From Rhodocytophaga aerolata (GTDB taxonomy: Bacteria; Bacteroidota; Bacteroidia; Cytophagales; 172606-1): a DNA stretch of 64,000 bases. Location of the stretch: NCBI RefSeq assembly GCF_030503435.1, contig NZ_JAUKPO010000017.1, positions 89,251 to 153,250 on the forward strand, in the 5' to 3' direction. This document shows positions 25,240-35,820 of the stretch, one piece after another. A program made the translations under genes and the position numbers. The first letter of the stretch is position 1. Each line of letters starts with the position of its first letter. The notes under the pieces were generated by a model. That model saw only the letters and a program-made list of their open reading frames with translations, was not told the DNA's origin and did not search any database.

Positions 25240-26688
25240 TTATTTTGTTGATGCTACGGATAGTTGTTGGGAAGAAGTACTTGTTTGTAAAGGGATTCCT
25301 GTGATAATTTGAAGCTTTTGCTGCTTTTGTTGCAAGGCGGCTACACCATCAGGGGTTACTTCTGTCTGCCATAGATATACTTTGCGTAAGTGTGGGAACT
25401 TTGCTAGCAGTAGAATCCCTTTATCCGTAACGGGATTGCCGTATAGATTGAGGTATTCAAGAAAAGACAAATCCAGCAGGCGATTAATGCCTTCATCCGT
25501 GATTTGGGTGTTCTCCAGATGCAGGCGTGTCAGATTTTCAAATCTGCTTATACTTGCCAGTATGCTATCAGAAACGGAAGTGCCATTCAGATCTAGGCTT
25601 ACTAATTGTTCAGCCAAAGGTGCTAATGCAGATAGATCCTTCATTGCTGGGGCATTCACCTTTTTTTGCGCCTGCAGGAAAGGCTGATCTTTGGCCAATG
25701 GTAAGACTAAAAAGCCAGCGAGGTCGGCCGCTTGTAGGGCTTCTTTCGAAGCAGGATTTATCTTTTTAGCAAACACTGGATTAATCCATTTACTTTCTGC
25801 TGTTCGGTTCGCCAATGCCGCTTTAATGGTGGAGGTCTGCGTGAGTTCTTTCACCTTCTTATCTGCCGCTGCACCTCCTTGATTTATCCACCAGGCAATC
25901 AATTGCATCTCAGAATCGGTGAGCGGATCTTTGCCTTTGGGTGGCATAGCATGTTTATCTTCCGGCGGCAGCAACAAACGTTTGTAAAGCTTACTTTGGG
26001 CCACCTGACCGGCCTCTACCACAGAACCACCTTTGCCACCGGCCATCAATCCAGTAAAGTCATTTAACCGTAAATCTCCTTTCTTTTTAGCCGGATTATG
26101 GCAACTAATACAGCGGTTATCTAATATTGGCTGGATAATATCCGTATACACCACCGCTTCCGGCAGATTAGTAATTACCTTTGGTTGCTTCTTTTTATTT
26201 GCCGATCCGCTCGTAAAGGATTCCATAGAGGTGGGAAAGTAGGCGGTTAGATAATCTGCTCCATGGGTAAGAGAACCGCCATAATGGCCTGCCCCCATCA
26301 TCAAAACCACTGAGAGAGTAAGCATCAGTCCATAAACCCGTTCTTGTAAACGGGTGGTATGCTTAGATAGACGTGTTTTTAAAAATAAAGCCACAACAGA
26401 TGCGCCGGTCATGCCTATTCCCATCCACTGGTGTGTAGCTAAGAGATCTTCATCGTAACCACCGCCTAAGGATAGAAAATACCCGAATCCGGCTGCTAGT
26501 ATAGAGCTCAACGCTCCTAAAAACAATACAAATGCACCAGCATGCCGGTAGCCATCAAAGCGAGGCAGCCGGGAAAACAGCTCAAGCAGAAAAGCGATAA
26601 GCAGAAAGCCTATAGGCAAGTGTACAAGAAGGGGGTGGAAACGTCCCAGAAACAGCACAACTTCAGGTGGGGCGGAAGTATCAAACAT
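25240..26688 (-). CDS. Membrane cytochrome c with leucine-rich repeats
   Basis: 482 residues. About four membrane helices at the N-terminus (15-150, DUF2231-like) are followed by a Planctomycete-type cytochrome c domain (175-275) with the haem motif CISCHN and a distal methionine in HAMPPKGKDPL. Residues 330-460 contain short leucine-rich repeats (LVSLDLNGTSVSDSILASI, LTRLHLENTQITDEGINRL, LEYLNLYGNPVTDKGILLL). The design suggests an electron-transfer protein anchored on the periplasmic face with a protein-interaction tail. It lies between DUF1501 and TIM-barrel genes. Confidence 0.85.
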   Translation of the reverse strand: MFDTSAPPEVVLFLGRFHPLLVHLPIGFLLIAFLLELFSRLPRFDGYRHAGAFVLFLGALSSILAAGFGYFLSLGGGYDEDLLATHQWMGIGMTGASVVALFLKTRLSKHTTRLQERVYGLMLTLSVVLMMGAGHYGGSLTHGADYLTAYFPTSMESFTSGSANKKKQPKVITNLPEAVVYTDIIQPILDNRCISCHNPAKKKGDLRLNDFTGLMAGGKGGSVVEAGQVAQSKLYKRLLLPPEDKHAMPPKGKDPLTDSEMQLIAWWINQGGAAADKKVKELTQTSTIKAALANRTAESKWINPVFAKKINPASKEALQAADLAGFLVLPLAKDQPFLQAQKKVNAPAMKDLSALAPLAEQLVSLDLNGTSVSDSILASISRFENLTRLHLENTQITDEGINRLLDLSFLEYLNLYGNPVTDKGILLLAKFPHLRKVYLWQTEVTPDGVAALQQKQQKLQIITGIPLQTSTSSQQLSVASTK

Positions 26689-26813
26689 AAAAAACGCAAA
26701 TTAATTAAAAGATCCTAATTGATGACACAAGCATCATTTTTACAGAGGCAACTGAGTAATTATACTACAGTTCGGATGAAAACCTAATTAATGACTTTCC
26801 TACTTTTGTCTAC

Positions 26814-28313
26814 TTAGGCAATAACTTCTTTAATAACCTTACCATGTACATCTGTTAAGCGGAAGTTGCGGCCTTGGAAAGCATACGTTAATCTCTCATG
26901 ATCCATGCCTAATTGGTTTAAGATGGTGGCTTGTAAATCAAAAACGCTGGTACGCCCACTAATGCCATAATAGCCAATCTCATCAGTTTCGCCATGGGTG
27001 TAACCACCTTTGATACCTCCACCAGCCATCCAAACTGTAAAAGCATCCGTATGATGGTCCCGGCCTTTAAAGGCCATCTCTTTCCCCTCCCGATTCTCCT
27101 GCATGGGTGTACGGCCAAACTCTGCCCCCCATACCACTAAGGTCTCGTCCAATAATCCTCGCATTTTCAGGTCCTGTAGAAGAGCTGCTACTGGCTTATC
27201 AATAGTGTGGCACAAGTTACCGAATCCTTTATCCAGCGCATTATTGGGATCATTACCGTGGGAGTCCCAGCCCCAGTCAAATAGTTGCACAAACCGCACG
27301 CCTTTTTCCACAAGCCGCCGGGCTAGCAGACAATTATTGGCAAAAGAAGCTTTACCTGGCTGAGTGCCATACAAATCATGAATGTACGCAGGCTCTTTAT
27401 TAATATCCATTACTTCTGGTACAGAAACCTGCATGTTAAAAGCCATTTCGTACTGCGAAATTCTGGAGATGGTTTCGGGATCTTTCATTTCCTGGTAATG
27501 CAATTGATTTACTGCATTAATGGTTTCTATTGATTTCTTACGCAAATCACGGCTCATTCCGGCAGGATCACCCACATATAAAACTGGTTCACCATGCTGC
27601 CGACATTCCACTCCTTGATAAACCGTGGGTAAAAACCCGCTGCCATAACCGGCTTTACCGGCATCCGGAGCCTTGCCTCCGGAAAGCAACACGATAAAAC
27701 CTGGCAGATTTTCATTTTCTGAGCCCAGACCATAGGTGGCCCAAGCCCCTATACTAGGCTTGCCAAGGCGGGCATTACCAGTTTGCATCAGTAGTTGGGC
27801 AGGTGCGTGATTAAACTGGTCGGTATACATAGCTTTGAGAAATGAAACCTCGTCAACCATTTTACTAAATTCAGGTAAGTGTTGCGACACCCAGGCACCA
27901 GATTGTCCGAATTGTTGAAATTTTGCCTGAGGTCCAAGCATTTTGGGTACGCCTTTAATAAAGGCAAACTTTTTACCTTCCAACAGCGAAGGTGGGCAAT
28001 CCAGGCCATTGAGTTTTTGTAGCACAGGTTTGTAATCGAACAGTTCCAATTGGGAAGGTGCACCGGCCATATGCAGGAAAATAACTGACTTGGCTTTTGC
28101 TGGAAAATGCGGCTCTAAAGGCATAAAAGGTTTGCTTAGGTCACGAACCAGCCCACCTGTCGGTGATGATGAATCATTACCGGATTTTAGCCAGTTACAA
28201 CCAATCAAAGATGTTAAAGCTGCTGCTCCTAATCCAGTCATACATTTCCAGAGAAAATGCCTGCGTGTCTGATATTCGGCCTTGCGTACCTGTGCTTCTT
28301 CAAAAATATTCAT
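26814..28313 (-). CDS. DUF1501 family exported protein
   Basis: 499 residues. A twin-arginine-like N-terminus (RRHFLWKC with a hydrophobic core to about 40) precedes the DUF1501 domain, which has an alkaline-phosphatase-like fold: FLHMAGAPSQLELFDYKP, WGWDSHGND, LVVWGAEFGRTPM and KGRDHHTDAFTVWMAGGGIKGG hold the probable metal ligands. DUF1501 genes are nearly always paired with DUF1549/DUF1553 genes, as here (148 bp downstream of it). The reaction is not known. Confidence 0.9.
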   Translation of the reverse strand: MNIFEEAQVRKAEYQTRRHFLWKCMTGLGAAALTSLIGCNWLKSGNDSSSPTGGLVRDLSKPFMPLEPHFPAKAKSVIFLHMAGAPSQLELFDYKPVLQKLNGLDCPPSLLEGKKFAFIKGVPKMLGPQAKFQQFGQSGAWVSQHLPEFSKMVDEVSFLKAMYTDQFNHAPAQLLMQTGNARLGKPSIGAWATYGLGSENENLPGFIVLLSGGKAPDAGKAGYGSGFLPTVYQGVECRQHGEPVLYVGDPAGMSRDLRKKSIETINAVNQLHYQEMKDPETISRISQYEMAFNMQVSVPEVMDINKEPAYIHDLYGTQPGKASFANNCLLARRLVEKGVRFVQLFDWGWDSHGNDPNNALDKGFGNLCHTIDKPVAALLQDLKMRGLLDETLVVWGAEFGRTPMQENREGKEMAFKGRDHHTDAFTVWMAGGGIKGGYTHGETDEIGYYGISGRTSVFDLQATILNQLGMDHERLTYAFQGRNFRLTDVHGKVIKEVIA

Positions 28314-28461
28314 GGTGCAACTATTAATTTTGTTTTAATTATTCCTTATTGCCAGAAAGTATTTGAGACCACAAAATGGAATTAGTCAACAAATGCCTTT
28401 GGGGTATAAATCTTTCAGATGTTCAACTACCTACTATTTGGTAGAAAATTTCTACAGAAAC

Positions 28462-31215
28462 TCATTCTTTCATTACAAACTCATCCAGGTTTAAAATCGC
28501 ATTAGCTACCAATGTTAAAGCGGCCAGCTGGGGTGGGTTTCTATTGGTTGAGTAAGTTTCTTTGCCCAAAAATGAAACTACCTGATGAGGATTTTGCTTG
28601 TAAAAAGTATCCGCCTCATGGTAAAATTTAGTCAGCAATTTTAGTTTGGCTTCCGGTACCTGACGGAAAAGAGCAGAATAGTATCCTGCTGCAATCTGTT
28701 TTTCAGGAACTTCTTCAGCCATCTGCATTTTTTGAGCTAAACCACGGGCTGCCATCAAATATACTGTGTCATTCAAGGTAACCAGGGCTTGCAAGGGTGT
28801 ATTGGTCCGGATACGTCTGGAAACGCATATCTCGCGACCAGCCGCATCGAAGGTAAGTAAGGAGGGATACGGACTTGAACGACGCCAGAAAGTATAGATA
28901 GCCCGCCGGAAAGCATCTTCTCCAGGACTGGTTTCCCATTTCATATCGCTGTATACTACCTTCCATACTCCCTCGGGTTGCATAGGCATGACACTCTTCC
29001 CATACATCTTTTGGCTCAGCAAACCGCCTACAGATAATGCCTGATCCCGGACTTGCTCCGCCGTGAGACGAAAACGGGGCCCCCTGGCAAGCAGTCGGTT
29101 AGCCGGGTCCTTCTCAATCAGCTCCGGAGAAGTAACAGACGATTGGCGGTAGGTATGGGATAAAACCATCAATTTAAGGAGTTTTTTTACTTGCCAGCCT
29201 TGTTGGCGCTGAAAGTTCATCGCCAGCCAATCTAGCAGTTCGGGATGGGAAGGCTGGGTCCCTTGCGAGCCGAAGTCTTCCATACTCTCTACCAGGCCAT
29301 ATCCAAAAAGCTGCTCCCAAAAACGGTTTACCGTTACACGTGCCGTGAGTGGGTTTTCCGGGCTCACCAGCCATTGCGCCAGGCCCAAACGATTTTTAGG
29401 ATAAGAGTCAAATGATGGCAATATTTCCGGTGTTCCTGGCTGTACTTCTTTTCCTTTAGTCAGCCAGTTGCCCCGGTCAAACATATGGGTACGGCGCCTA
29501 AATTCTGCCGGGTTCTCCTGCATAACAGGCGTTTTTTCGGCATTGGCATTCAAAAGCTGCAGCAGCGTTTCTTTAGCTTTAGCGTACTCTGCTTTGTCAA
29601 TTGTTTGAGGCAAGTCAGTAAACAAAATCCAGTCTATCTGGAAAACATAATCCTGGGCGTTTTTCAAGCTTGAGTTCTGGAATACAAAATATAAATCGTG
29701 CTTACCCGATGTTTGTTTAATTGAAATGATTTCCCGTTGTGCAGGTTGCCGCTTCCCATTCACTGATTGAGGTACTTTATATTCTGCCAGTATTTCTCCA
29801 TCTAATCGGTCTTTCCGGATTTTGAGCGTACCACCATTACGAGTCGATATATTTAGAATAAGGTTTGTTTTGCCAGTTAAATCTATTCCTTTCAGACGGG
29901 CAAAACCATCATGGCCACCACCTAAATATTTCCCATCGATTAAAGCCGCATTTGTAAGCTGGTCAAACGTATGGGGATGTATCTTCGGTTCACCAATCCG
30001 CACCAGACTTTCCATTCGGTCTAGTTCCTGTTGTTGCTGCGTAGGGGGCAATGCCTGCTTTACCCAATCTTTAAGTTGAGTTATTTTAAGCTCATCGGCC
30101 GGATCAAAATGTACTAGCGTGGGAGCTTCACTGGGAACATCCTCATCCCGGGTGTTGTCAAAAAATGCCATCGACTGATAAAATTCCTCGTGTTTAATGG
30201 GATCATAAGGGTGGCTGTGGCATTGTACGCAACTCATGGTAACGCCTTGCCATACTTCCCAAGTATTGCTTACCCGGTCCAGCAGCGCTGCCGTACGGAA
30301 TTCTTCATCATCCGTGCCACCCTCATCATTATTAGCAGTGTTGCGATGGTATGTAGTGGCAATAAGTTGTTCTTCGGTTGGCTGTGGCAACAAATCACCA
30401 GCCAGTTGTTCAATGGTGAATTCACTAAATGGTTTGTCTTCGTTAAAAGATTTGATTACATAATCACGATAGCGCCACACATTTCTGTACTGGTCTTTTT
30501 CATAGCCTTTCGTGTCAGAATAGCGGGCCATATCCAACCACATTGCAGCCCACCGTTCACCAAAATGCGGAGAGGCCAGCAAACGGTCTACTTGTTTCTC
30601 GTAAGCCTGGGAAGATGTATCATTTGTAAAAACCTGCACTTCTATTTCTGTAGGAGGCAACCCAGTTAAATCAAGGCTTAGCCTGCGCAGTAAAACAGAT
30701 TTTGAAGCTTCCGGCATTGGGGTAAGTCCCTGTTGTTGAAGCTTTGCCCAGATAAAATTGTCTATTGGATTGATAGCCTTGCCCGAAGTATCAGCAGGTA
30801 CCGATGGCTTCTGCGGTGCAATATATGCCCAGTGTTTGGACCAATGTGCCCCTTGTTTTATCCATTCTTTAAGCTTGGCTATTTCCTCAGTAGATAAAGG
30901 TTGCGCGTGATAGGGCATCCGTTCTTCAGTATCCTGGGAAGTAAGGCGGCGCATGAATTCACTGTTGTCAGGGTCTCCGGGAATAATAGCTGGCTTTCCT
31001 GAATCTGTTTTGCGTAAGGCATCCTCCCTGGAAAACAGACTAAAGCCGGCGCTTTCCTTTACACCTCCATGGCACGAAATACATTTGGTATTTAGAATTG
31101 GCCGGATGTCAGCATTAAAATCTATGGAGTCTGAAGGTTGCCTGGTACAGCTAAGGTAAGCTGTAACGGCTATTAAGAGGATCGATAAAGATGTATAAAA
31201 ATATTTACCGAGCAT
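28462..31215 (-). CDS. Planctomycete-type cytochrome c / DUF1549 / DUF1553 protein
   Basis: 917 residues with a lipoprotein-like signal (AYLSC near residue 23). In order: PSCyt1 cytochrome domain with CISCHG (about 30-105), DUF1549 (about 125-335) with [22 protein letters not shown] and a second haem-like motif [11 protein letters not shown], a beta-rich carbohydrate-binding-like middle (about 420-540), and DUF1553 (about 600-880) with [21 protein letters not shown] and [16 protein letters not shown]. It heads the leftward unit and is probably a periplasmic redox enzyme acting on a polymer or sugar. No biochemical activity is established for the family that I can cite. Confidence 0.9.
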   Translation of the reverse strand: MLGKYFYTSLSILLIAVTAYLSCTRQPSDSIDFNADIRPILNTKCISCHGGVKESAGFSLFSREDALRKTDSGKPAIIPGDPDNSEFMRRLTSQDTEERMPYHAQPLSTEEIAKLKEWIKQGAHWSKHWAYIAPQKPSVPADTSGKAINPIDNFIWAKLQQQGLTPMPEASKSVLLRRLSLDLTGLPPTEIEVQVFTNDTSSQAYEKQVDRLLASPHFGERWAAMWLDMARYSDTKGYEKDQYRNVWRYRDYVIKSFNEDKPFSEFTIEQLAGDLLPQPTEEQLIATTYHRNTANNDEGGTDDEEFRTAALLDRVSNTWEVWQGVTMSCVQCHSHPYDPIKHEEFYQSMAFFDNTRDEDVPSEAPTLVHFDPADELKITQLKDWVKQALPPTQQQQELDRMESLVRIGEPKIHPHTFDQLTNAALIDGKYLGGGHDGFARLKGIDLTGKTNLILNISTRNGGTLKIRKDRLDGEILAEYKVPQSVNGKRQPAQREIISIKQTSGKHDLYFVFQNSSLKNAQDYVFQIDWILFTDLPQTIDKAEYAKAKETLLQLLNANAEKTPVMQENPAEFRRRTHMFDRGNWLTKGKEVQPGTPEILPSFDSYPKNRLGLAQWLVSPENPLTARVTVNRFWEQLFGYGLVESMEDFGSQGTQPSHPELLDWLAMNFQRQQGWQVKKLLKLMVLSHTYRQSSVTSPELIEKDPANRLLARGPRFRLTAEQVRDQALSVGGLLSQKMYGKSVMPMQPEGVWKVVYSDMKWETSPGEDAFRRAIYTFWRRSSPYPSLLTFDAAGREICVSRRIRTNTPLQALVTLNDTVYLMAARGLAQKMQMAEEVPEKQIAAGYYSALFRQVPEAKLKLLTKFYHEADTFYKQNPHQVVSFLGKETYSTNRNPPQLAALTLVANAILNLDEFVMKE

Positions 31216-31305
31216 TATATATAAAATTAGAAGTTACTTAACAATTGTGCTGCACACCTTACCCAAAACTTATTAATTTAAAGGCTGGGAGTCTATAAAG
31301 GTAAC

Positions 31306-31327
31306 ATAATGATTATAATCATTATAA
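31306..31327. promoter_or_regulatory. Fur/PerR-like palindrome upstream of the DUF1553 unit
   Basis: The 20-bp perfect palindrome ATAATGATTATAATCATTAT at 31306-31325 overlaps TTATAATCATTATAA at 31313-31327, which equals the PerR consensus TTATAATnATTATAA. It lies about 90 bp before the start at 31215. The rest of the 757-bp intergenic stretch 31216-31972 is AT-rich with no gene seen, apart from a -7-like TAGTTTTG at 31935-31942 serving the gene at 31973. In AT-rich DNA a chance match is possible. Confidence 0.4.
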
Positions 31328-31972
31328 TTATTATACAATATTACCTCCTTATGTGAGGTTAAACAATAGAGATAAATGGGGTAATGATGGATGTTTTTAT
31401 TATCCAATTACTAATCATGCTCAGAGGACAGCCTCATTAGAAATAGGTTTCTTTGAAATTCAGGCAAGAATAGAAACTTAACTTGTTATTGAAATTTAAT
31501 TTTCATACAGTCTCTAATTTCTTCTGTTTTCTTTAAGTTGCTAACTATTTTAGGGGAAGGTAGGCCGGTGAGCCATCTTGTGCTACCCTCTCTTTTAATA
31601 ATTTTTCGTAGAGATTCCAGGGGGACTCGTCCGGAAAAAAAATGACGATTTTAGATTGATAAAAAATGAAATTTCAATAACAGATATAGCTTGACAAAAG
31701 TAAAATATTTCTTTTTTTGTACACTTGAATACTGATTTAACTTGACAATAAAAACATAATAGTTTTATCAGCCTATAGCCTGGGAAGACTTTTAGCTTCT
31801 GAAAAACTCATCTTCATTATGAGTTAAAAAAGCATGAATAAATCTCCAACTATTAGAAAAGTACAGGTTGTGATTATAAAAAGAACTCTAAATTTGTCAT
31901 TCATTAAAATGCTGTTTCAGTCTAATAAGCGCATTAGTTTTGTTTTTTTGAGAATATCACACATATTGATGC

Positions 31973-32809
31973 ATGGATAAAAAATATGGCTGTTCCGAAA
32001 AACATATTGCTCATTATACCAGTTGCAGAACCCCTAAATCTATAGAAATCAATGGCGACCTGGAGAAACCGGTTTGGCAAAGAGCCCAGAAATCACCCCG
32101 GTTTGTAGATATGGTAACAGGAGAACCCGGCTTTTTTGATACTAGGTCTGCAGTGCTGTGGGATGATCAAAACTTGTATATAGCTTTTTGGGTGGAAGAA
32201 CCTTTTGTACAGGCGCACCTCACCGAGCGGGATTCTTTGATCTTTAATGAGAATGACATTGAAGTGTTTATAGATGGTGACGATGCATATTATGAGTTTG
32301 AAATCAATGCTTTAGGAACAGTTTATGAAGTGTTTTTCATCTGGCGGGATGCCTACAAAAAAGGTTCGAAGTTCGATGTGCCGGAGTTCGACTTAATTGA
32401 TCAGAAAGCCTTATCCTTTGGCGGAAATGAAGACCGCATGGCCGATTCCTTCTGGCATGGCCGCCATCCCCGCAAAACCAGGTGGGCTTTTATTAACTGG
32501 GATTTTCCTGGTATGCAATCTGCCGTACGGGTGCAAGGTACGATTAATGATAACACTGATATAGACAAAGGCTGGACAGTAGAACTGGCGTTTCCCTGGG
32601 CGGGGATGAAATCTTTAGCCAATGGCCGGTCTTTACCCCCCAAAGATGGAGATACCTGGCGGCTTTTTCTGGGCAGATTCCAGAAACTCACCCCCAGCGG
32701 ACAGGAAGTAAACCCTCATCCGGCATGGGCCTGGAACAGACACGGCGTATATGATACCCACTTGCCTGAATGCTTTACCTATATTCATTTCTCGGATAAG
32801 ATTATTTAA
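31973..32809 (+). CDS. CBM9-like carbohydrate-binding protein
   Basis: 278 residues, no obvious signal peptide. Nearly the whole protein is a family 9-like carbohydrate-binding fold: IEINGDLEKPVWQRAQKSPRF, SAVLWDDQNLYIAFWVEEP, NENDIEVFIDGDDAYYEFEINALG and WTVELAFPWAGM are the typical blocks. Related proteins are widely annotated but rarely characterised; binding or cytoplasmic sensing of a sugar is possible. It is transcribed alone, opposite to both neighbouring units. Confidence 0.85.
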   Translation: MDKKYGCSEKHIAHYTSCRTPKSIEINGDLEKPVWQRAQKSPRFVDMVTGEPGFFDTRSAVLWDDQNLYIAFWVEEPFVQAHLTERDSLIFNENDIEVFIDGDDAYYEFEINALGTVYEVFFIWRDAYKKGSKFDVPEFDLIDQKALSFGGNEDRMADSFWHGRHPRKTRWAFINWDFPGMQSAVRVQGTINDNTDIDKGWTVELAFPWAGMKSLANGRSLPPKDGDTWRLFLGRFQKLTPSGQEVNPHPAWAWNRHGVYDTHLPECFTYIHFSDKII

Positions 32810-32850
32810 AACGGAAAGCCTTGAATCTATAGATTCAAGGCTTTCCGTTT
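32809..32850. terminator. Bidirectional terminator, 42-nt perfect palindrome
   Basis: AAACGGAAAGCCTTGAATCTA at 32809-32829 is followed at once by its exact reverse complement at 32830-32850. It separates the convergent CBM9-like and GH2 genes. Confidence 0.92.
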
Positions 32851-32874
32851 ATACTTTGTCTAATGTTCAGATGT

Positions 32875-35739
32875 TTAATTCATCAGTCCCTTTATCTTTT
32901 CTACCTCTACCTGAATAGCCGGCTGGCATGCATTACTTGTCATGTAGTGGCGCAGGCTATAAAGCAATTGCCTGGCTTCCGGTCGTTTATCCTGGTCAGC
33001 AAGTAGGTCGATACCCGACACGAGGAGTTTTCCTTTTCCTACCATGCATTCAAAAAGCAGACCGAGCGGCTGGGCCGTTACCCAATCGTCAATCACCCGG
33101 ACAATCGGCTTCAGATCGGGAGCTACAGCATCCAGGCGGATGGCACTCGAATGACTCATGGCATCCCACCATTGCCAGTTACTATGATATTCTGTTGGAA
33201 AAGCTTGCAGGGCTGGGTGACTGGGGTCGCAAAGAATACCTAGAGTATTTGGTGCCTGGCCATTTGTCCAGGCGGTGTTCCAGAAGATGCTGGAGAATCC
33301 GATTTTTACATCTCCTCCTTTATCTGGCTTAATGGATCCTTTTTTTGGCGTAAGCAACACATTGCCACCCTTGCGGAGTACTTTAAGCGCTCTTTCATCC
33401 AATTGCTGGGTAATTAGAATATTGTCATTGCCGGTGGGAAGGGTGGAGGGATAGACAAAAAGATCCCAGGTATTTTGGTAGTTGCCAATGGCTACTGTCA
33501 GCACCAGCTTACCAGGTTGAATGATTGACGTGAGGGACTGCTTGATCTCTCCTAGCTTAATGGCATTTCCAAGCGCAATATTCGTCTTGGCAAGCTGTCC
33601 GCCCAATACTGTTTTTCCGGTGGCATCAGATAGGGTCCAAGATGGAATTACTTCCTGTAGTTCGCTTTCCCCAAAATGAGCTACTTCCACAGGTATACGT
33701 AGTTCTTCATTATTCAGGTATATCATTTTGGGAAGTCGGGCCAATGGAACTGTTGTATTACAGAAGCGGCTGTATTCCTTGCCAGTGATATAACCTTTGT
33801 CTTCCCAGAAAGGATTGAGTACACCTACCAGTGCTGTGCCCTGTCCTGGAAAATCATGTAAATCCAACAGCTGGAATCCGCCGAAGCCAGGCGTGCGCAG
33901 AGCCGCTTCAATATCTGCCTTATAACACAGCGCCTGCAACTTGCCCGAAGCCAGCAAAAAACTATCTGCTAGGCTGGCCATACCATGATCCCGTAATTTT
34001 TCCTGGAATATTTCAAAATTCTTGGCTTTAAGTACCCCATTGTACTTGGCGATTTCTTTAAAATCGGGATACACGCACCACTGACCAATTTCATGGCTTA
34101 CCGTAGGGTGCTGCCACTTGGCTATGGTATCAGACCAGTCGTAATTGCTACTCGGCGGCTGGCTGTTAATAATGCTTTTTAGTCCGGCTCCCCACGCTTG
34201 AATCCGCGGATCTGGCGTGCTGTTATAGTCACTCTCAGAAGTGACCGGCCATCCGGCAGCTGTTGTATACAGCAGACGCGGGTCTTTCTCCTGCCATTGT
34301 TTTACAAAATTGGTTAGGTATTTTACGTGGTTTTTGCCGGCAGGCTCATTTCCGTAGGTCAGCATACAAAAAGAAGGATGATTACCATATGCCTTTACCA
34401 TGCGTTCGCTTTCAGCGTAAATGTACTGATCTAATGGACTTCCATCGCCAATGGTAGCCCCTTGGTTTGCCCAGGAACTACTTTCCAGTTGTAGGTAAAA
34501 TCCTGCCTGGTCGGCGGCTTCAAAAGCTGCTTTGGGTGGACACCAGGAGTGAAAACGCATGTGATTCAATCCATAGGATTTACACACTTCAAATATGCGT
34601 GTCCAGGATGCTACGTCTGTAGGCGGATAACCAGTTTTTGGAAAAATAGCGCATTCCAAAGTGCCACGCAAAAAGGTAGGACGACCATTAATGGTAAACT
34701 GGGTGCCTGTTGTTGCAAACTCACGCATCCCAAAAGATGTTTCTTTCTCATGTACTATTCCTTTGCCAGTTGTGAGTTTAACTTGTAATGAATAGAGGTT
34801 GGGCTTAAATTCATCCCAAAGCAAGGGTGCTGCTCCCATGGGATAAACCAATTCAAGTACCGTACTATCTCCGGTTAAATTTACTTCTTTACGCAGTGGA
34901 GTTAATTTTTCGGCTTGCGGATTAGTGGAGGTAGCTAGCAATTCAATACTAGCTTTTCCCGGTTTACCGGCAGGTCGCCGAATCGTTACTTTGGCGGTAA
35001 TTTGCTTGTTCTGGAGATCCGGATATACTTGTACCTCTTGAATCGAAACAACCGGACGGGTAGCCAGGAATAGTTGCCCTACCATGCCATTCCAGTTACT
35101 TTGCGTATGATCGGATATGCTATGTGAGTTTTGTCCTACATTGAACTCTTTTACCCGGTTATCAATGCGAATGGTGAGTTGGTGGGTTCCGGGTGCTAAT
35201 GATTCAGTTAGGTCAAATATGTGCGGTGTGCCTAAGCTGTTTTGCATACCTATAGGTTTATTGTCCACCCAAAGGGTAGTTTCCCAGTGACTACGTTCAA
35301 TAAAGAGCTCAATGCCTTTTCCTTTCCAGGTGTTGGGAATGGTGACGGTTTTCTGGTACCAGGCGGGGCCTTTGTAATACTTCACAGGTTGCAACCAGAA
35401 GGGCACTTTAATATTACCTGGTTGCCGGTATTTTGCGTATTCTGGGTTTTTAAAATAAGCCGAATCGAAAATGCTGCCAGTCCAGGGCGTTTCTAAACTA
35501 ATATCATACCCTTTGTCATTAGAAGCCATGGAGCCGGGAAGTCGTATATTGTCTTTTAGTTTTTTTGTAAACCATTCTCCCTGTACACCTTCATCCTGCG
35601 GATCTATGCCAAAAGCCCACTCTCCCGAAAGGTCTATTTTCTCATTGTTTTGAGCATACGCAGAAACAAAAGATAAAATGCAAAGCTGACAAATCCAGAA
35701 GACGATGTTCAGTCTATAATTTTTGGGTGTTTTTCTCAT
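32875..35739 (-). CDS. Glycoside hydrolase family 2 protein
   Basis: 954 residues with a signal peptide (about 1-30, ending SAYAQ). The N-terminal sugar-binding jelly-roll (100-230) includes LFIERSHWETTLWVDNKPIG, then an immunoglobulin-like domain (235-340) and a TIM barrel (345-640). The predicted acid/base is E465 in YGNEPAGKN and the nucleophile E550 in VSHEIGQW, positioned as in GH2. The C-terminal 300 residues are beta-rich. It is the last gene of a sugar porter - DUF5107/TPR - GH2 unit. Exact sugar specificity (galactoside, glucuronide or other) cannot be told from sequence. Confidence 0.9.
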   Translation of the reverse strand: MRKTPKNYRLNIVFWICQLCILSFVSAYAQNNEKIDLSGEWAFGIDPQDEGVQGEWFTKKLKDNIRLPGSMASNDKGYDISLETPWTGSIFDSAYFKNPEYAKYRQPGNIKVPFWLQPVKYYKGPAWYQKTVTIPNTWKGKGIELFIERSHWETTLWVDNKPIGMQNSLGTPHIFDLTESLAPGTHQLTIRIDNRVKEFNVGQNSHSISDHTQSNWNGMVGQLFLATRPVVSIQEVQVYPDLQNKQITAKVTIRRPAGKPGKASIELLATSTNPQAEKLTPLRKEVNLTGDSTVLELVYPMGAAPLLWDEFKPNLYSLQVKLTTGKGIVHEKETSFGMREFATTGTQFTINGRPTFLRGTLECAIFPKTGYPPTDVASWTRIFEVCKSYGLNHMRFHSWCPPKAAFEAADQAGFYLQLESSSWANQGATIGDGSPLDQYIYAESERMVKAYGNHPSFCMLTYGNEPAGKNHVKYLTNFVKQWQEKDPRLLYTTAAGWPVTSESDYNSTPDPRIQAWGAGLKSIINSQPPSSNYDWSDTIAKWQHPTVSHEIGQWCVYPDFKEIAKYNGVLKAKNFEIFQEKLRDHGMASLADSFLLASGKLQALCYKADIEAALRTPGFGGFQLLDLHDFPGQGTALVGVLNPFWEDKGYITGKEYSRFCNTTVPLARLPKMIYLNNEELRIPVEVAHFGESELQEVIPSWTLSDATGKTVLGGQLAKTNIALGNAIKLGEIKQSLTSIIQPGKLVLTVAIGNYQNTWDLFVYPSTLPTGNDNILITQQLDERALKVLRKGGNVLLTPKKGSIKPDKGGDVKIGFSSIFWNTAWTNGQAPNTLGILCDPSHPALQAFPTEYHSNWQWWDAMSHSSAIRLDAVAPDLKPIVRVIDDWVTAQPLGLLFECMVGKGKLLVSGIDLLADQDKRPEARQLLYSLRHYMTSNACQPAIQVEVEKIKGLMN

Positions 35740-35820
35740 GATAAAGGAGTTAATAAGCGGCTTATAAAAATATTTATATGCGATTCAGCTACGACCAGCA
35801 TTGTAAAAGGCAGTGTTGTG

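Noticed and set aside
31216..31972. Possible small gene in the 757-bp gap
   Set aside because: No frame with a protein-like composition was seen; only the PerR-like palindrome and a promoter-like element near 31935 stand out.
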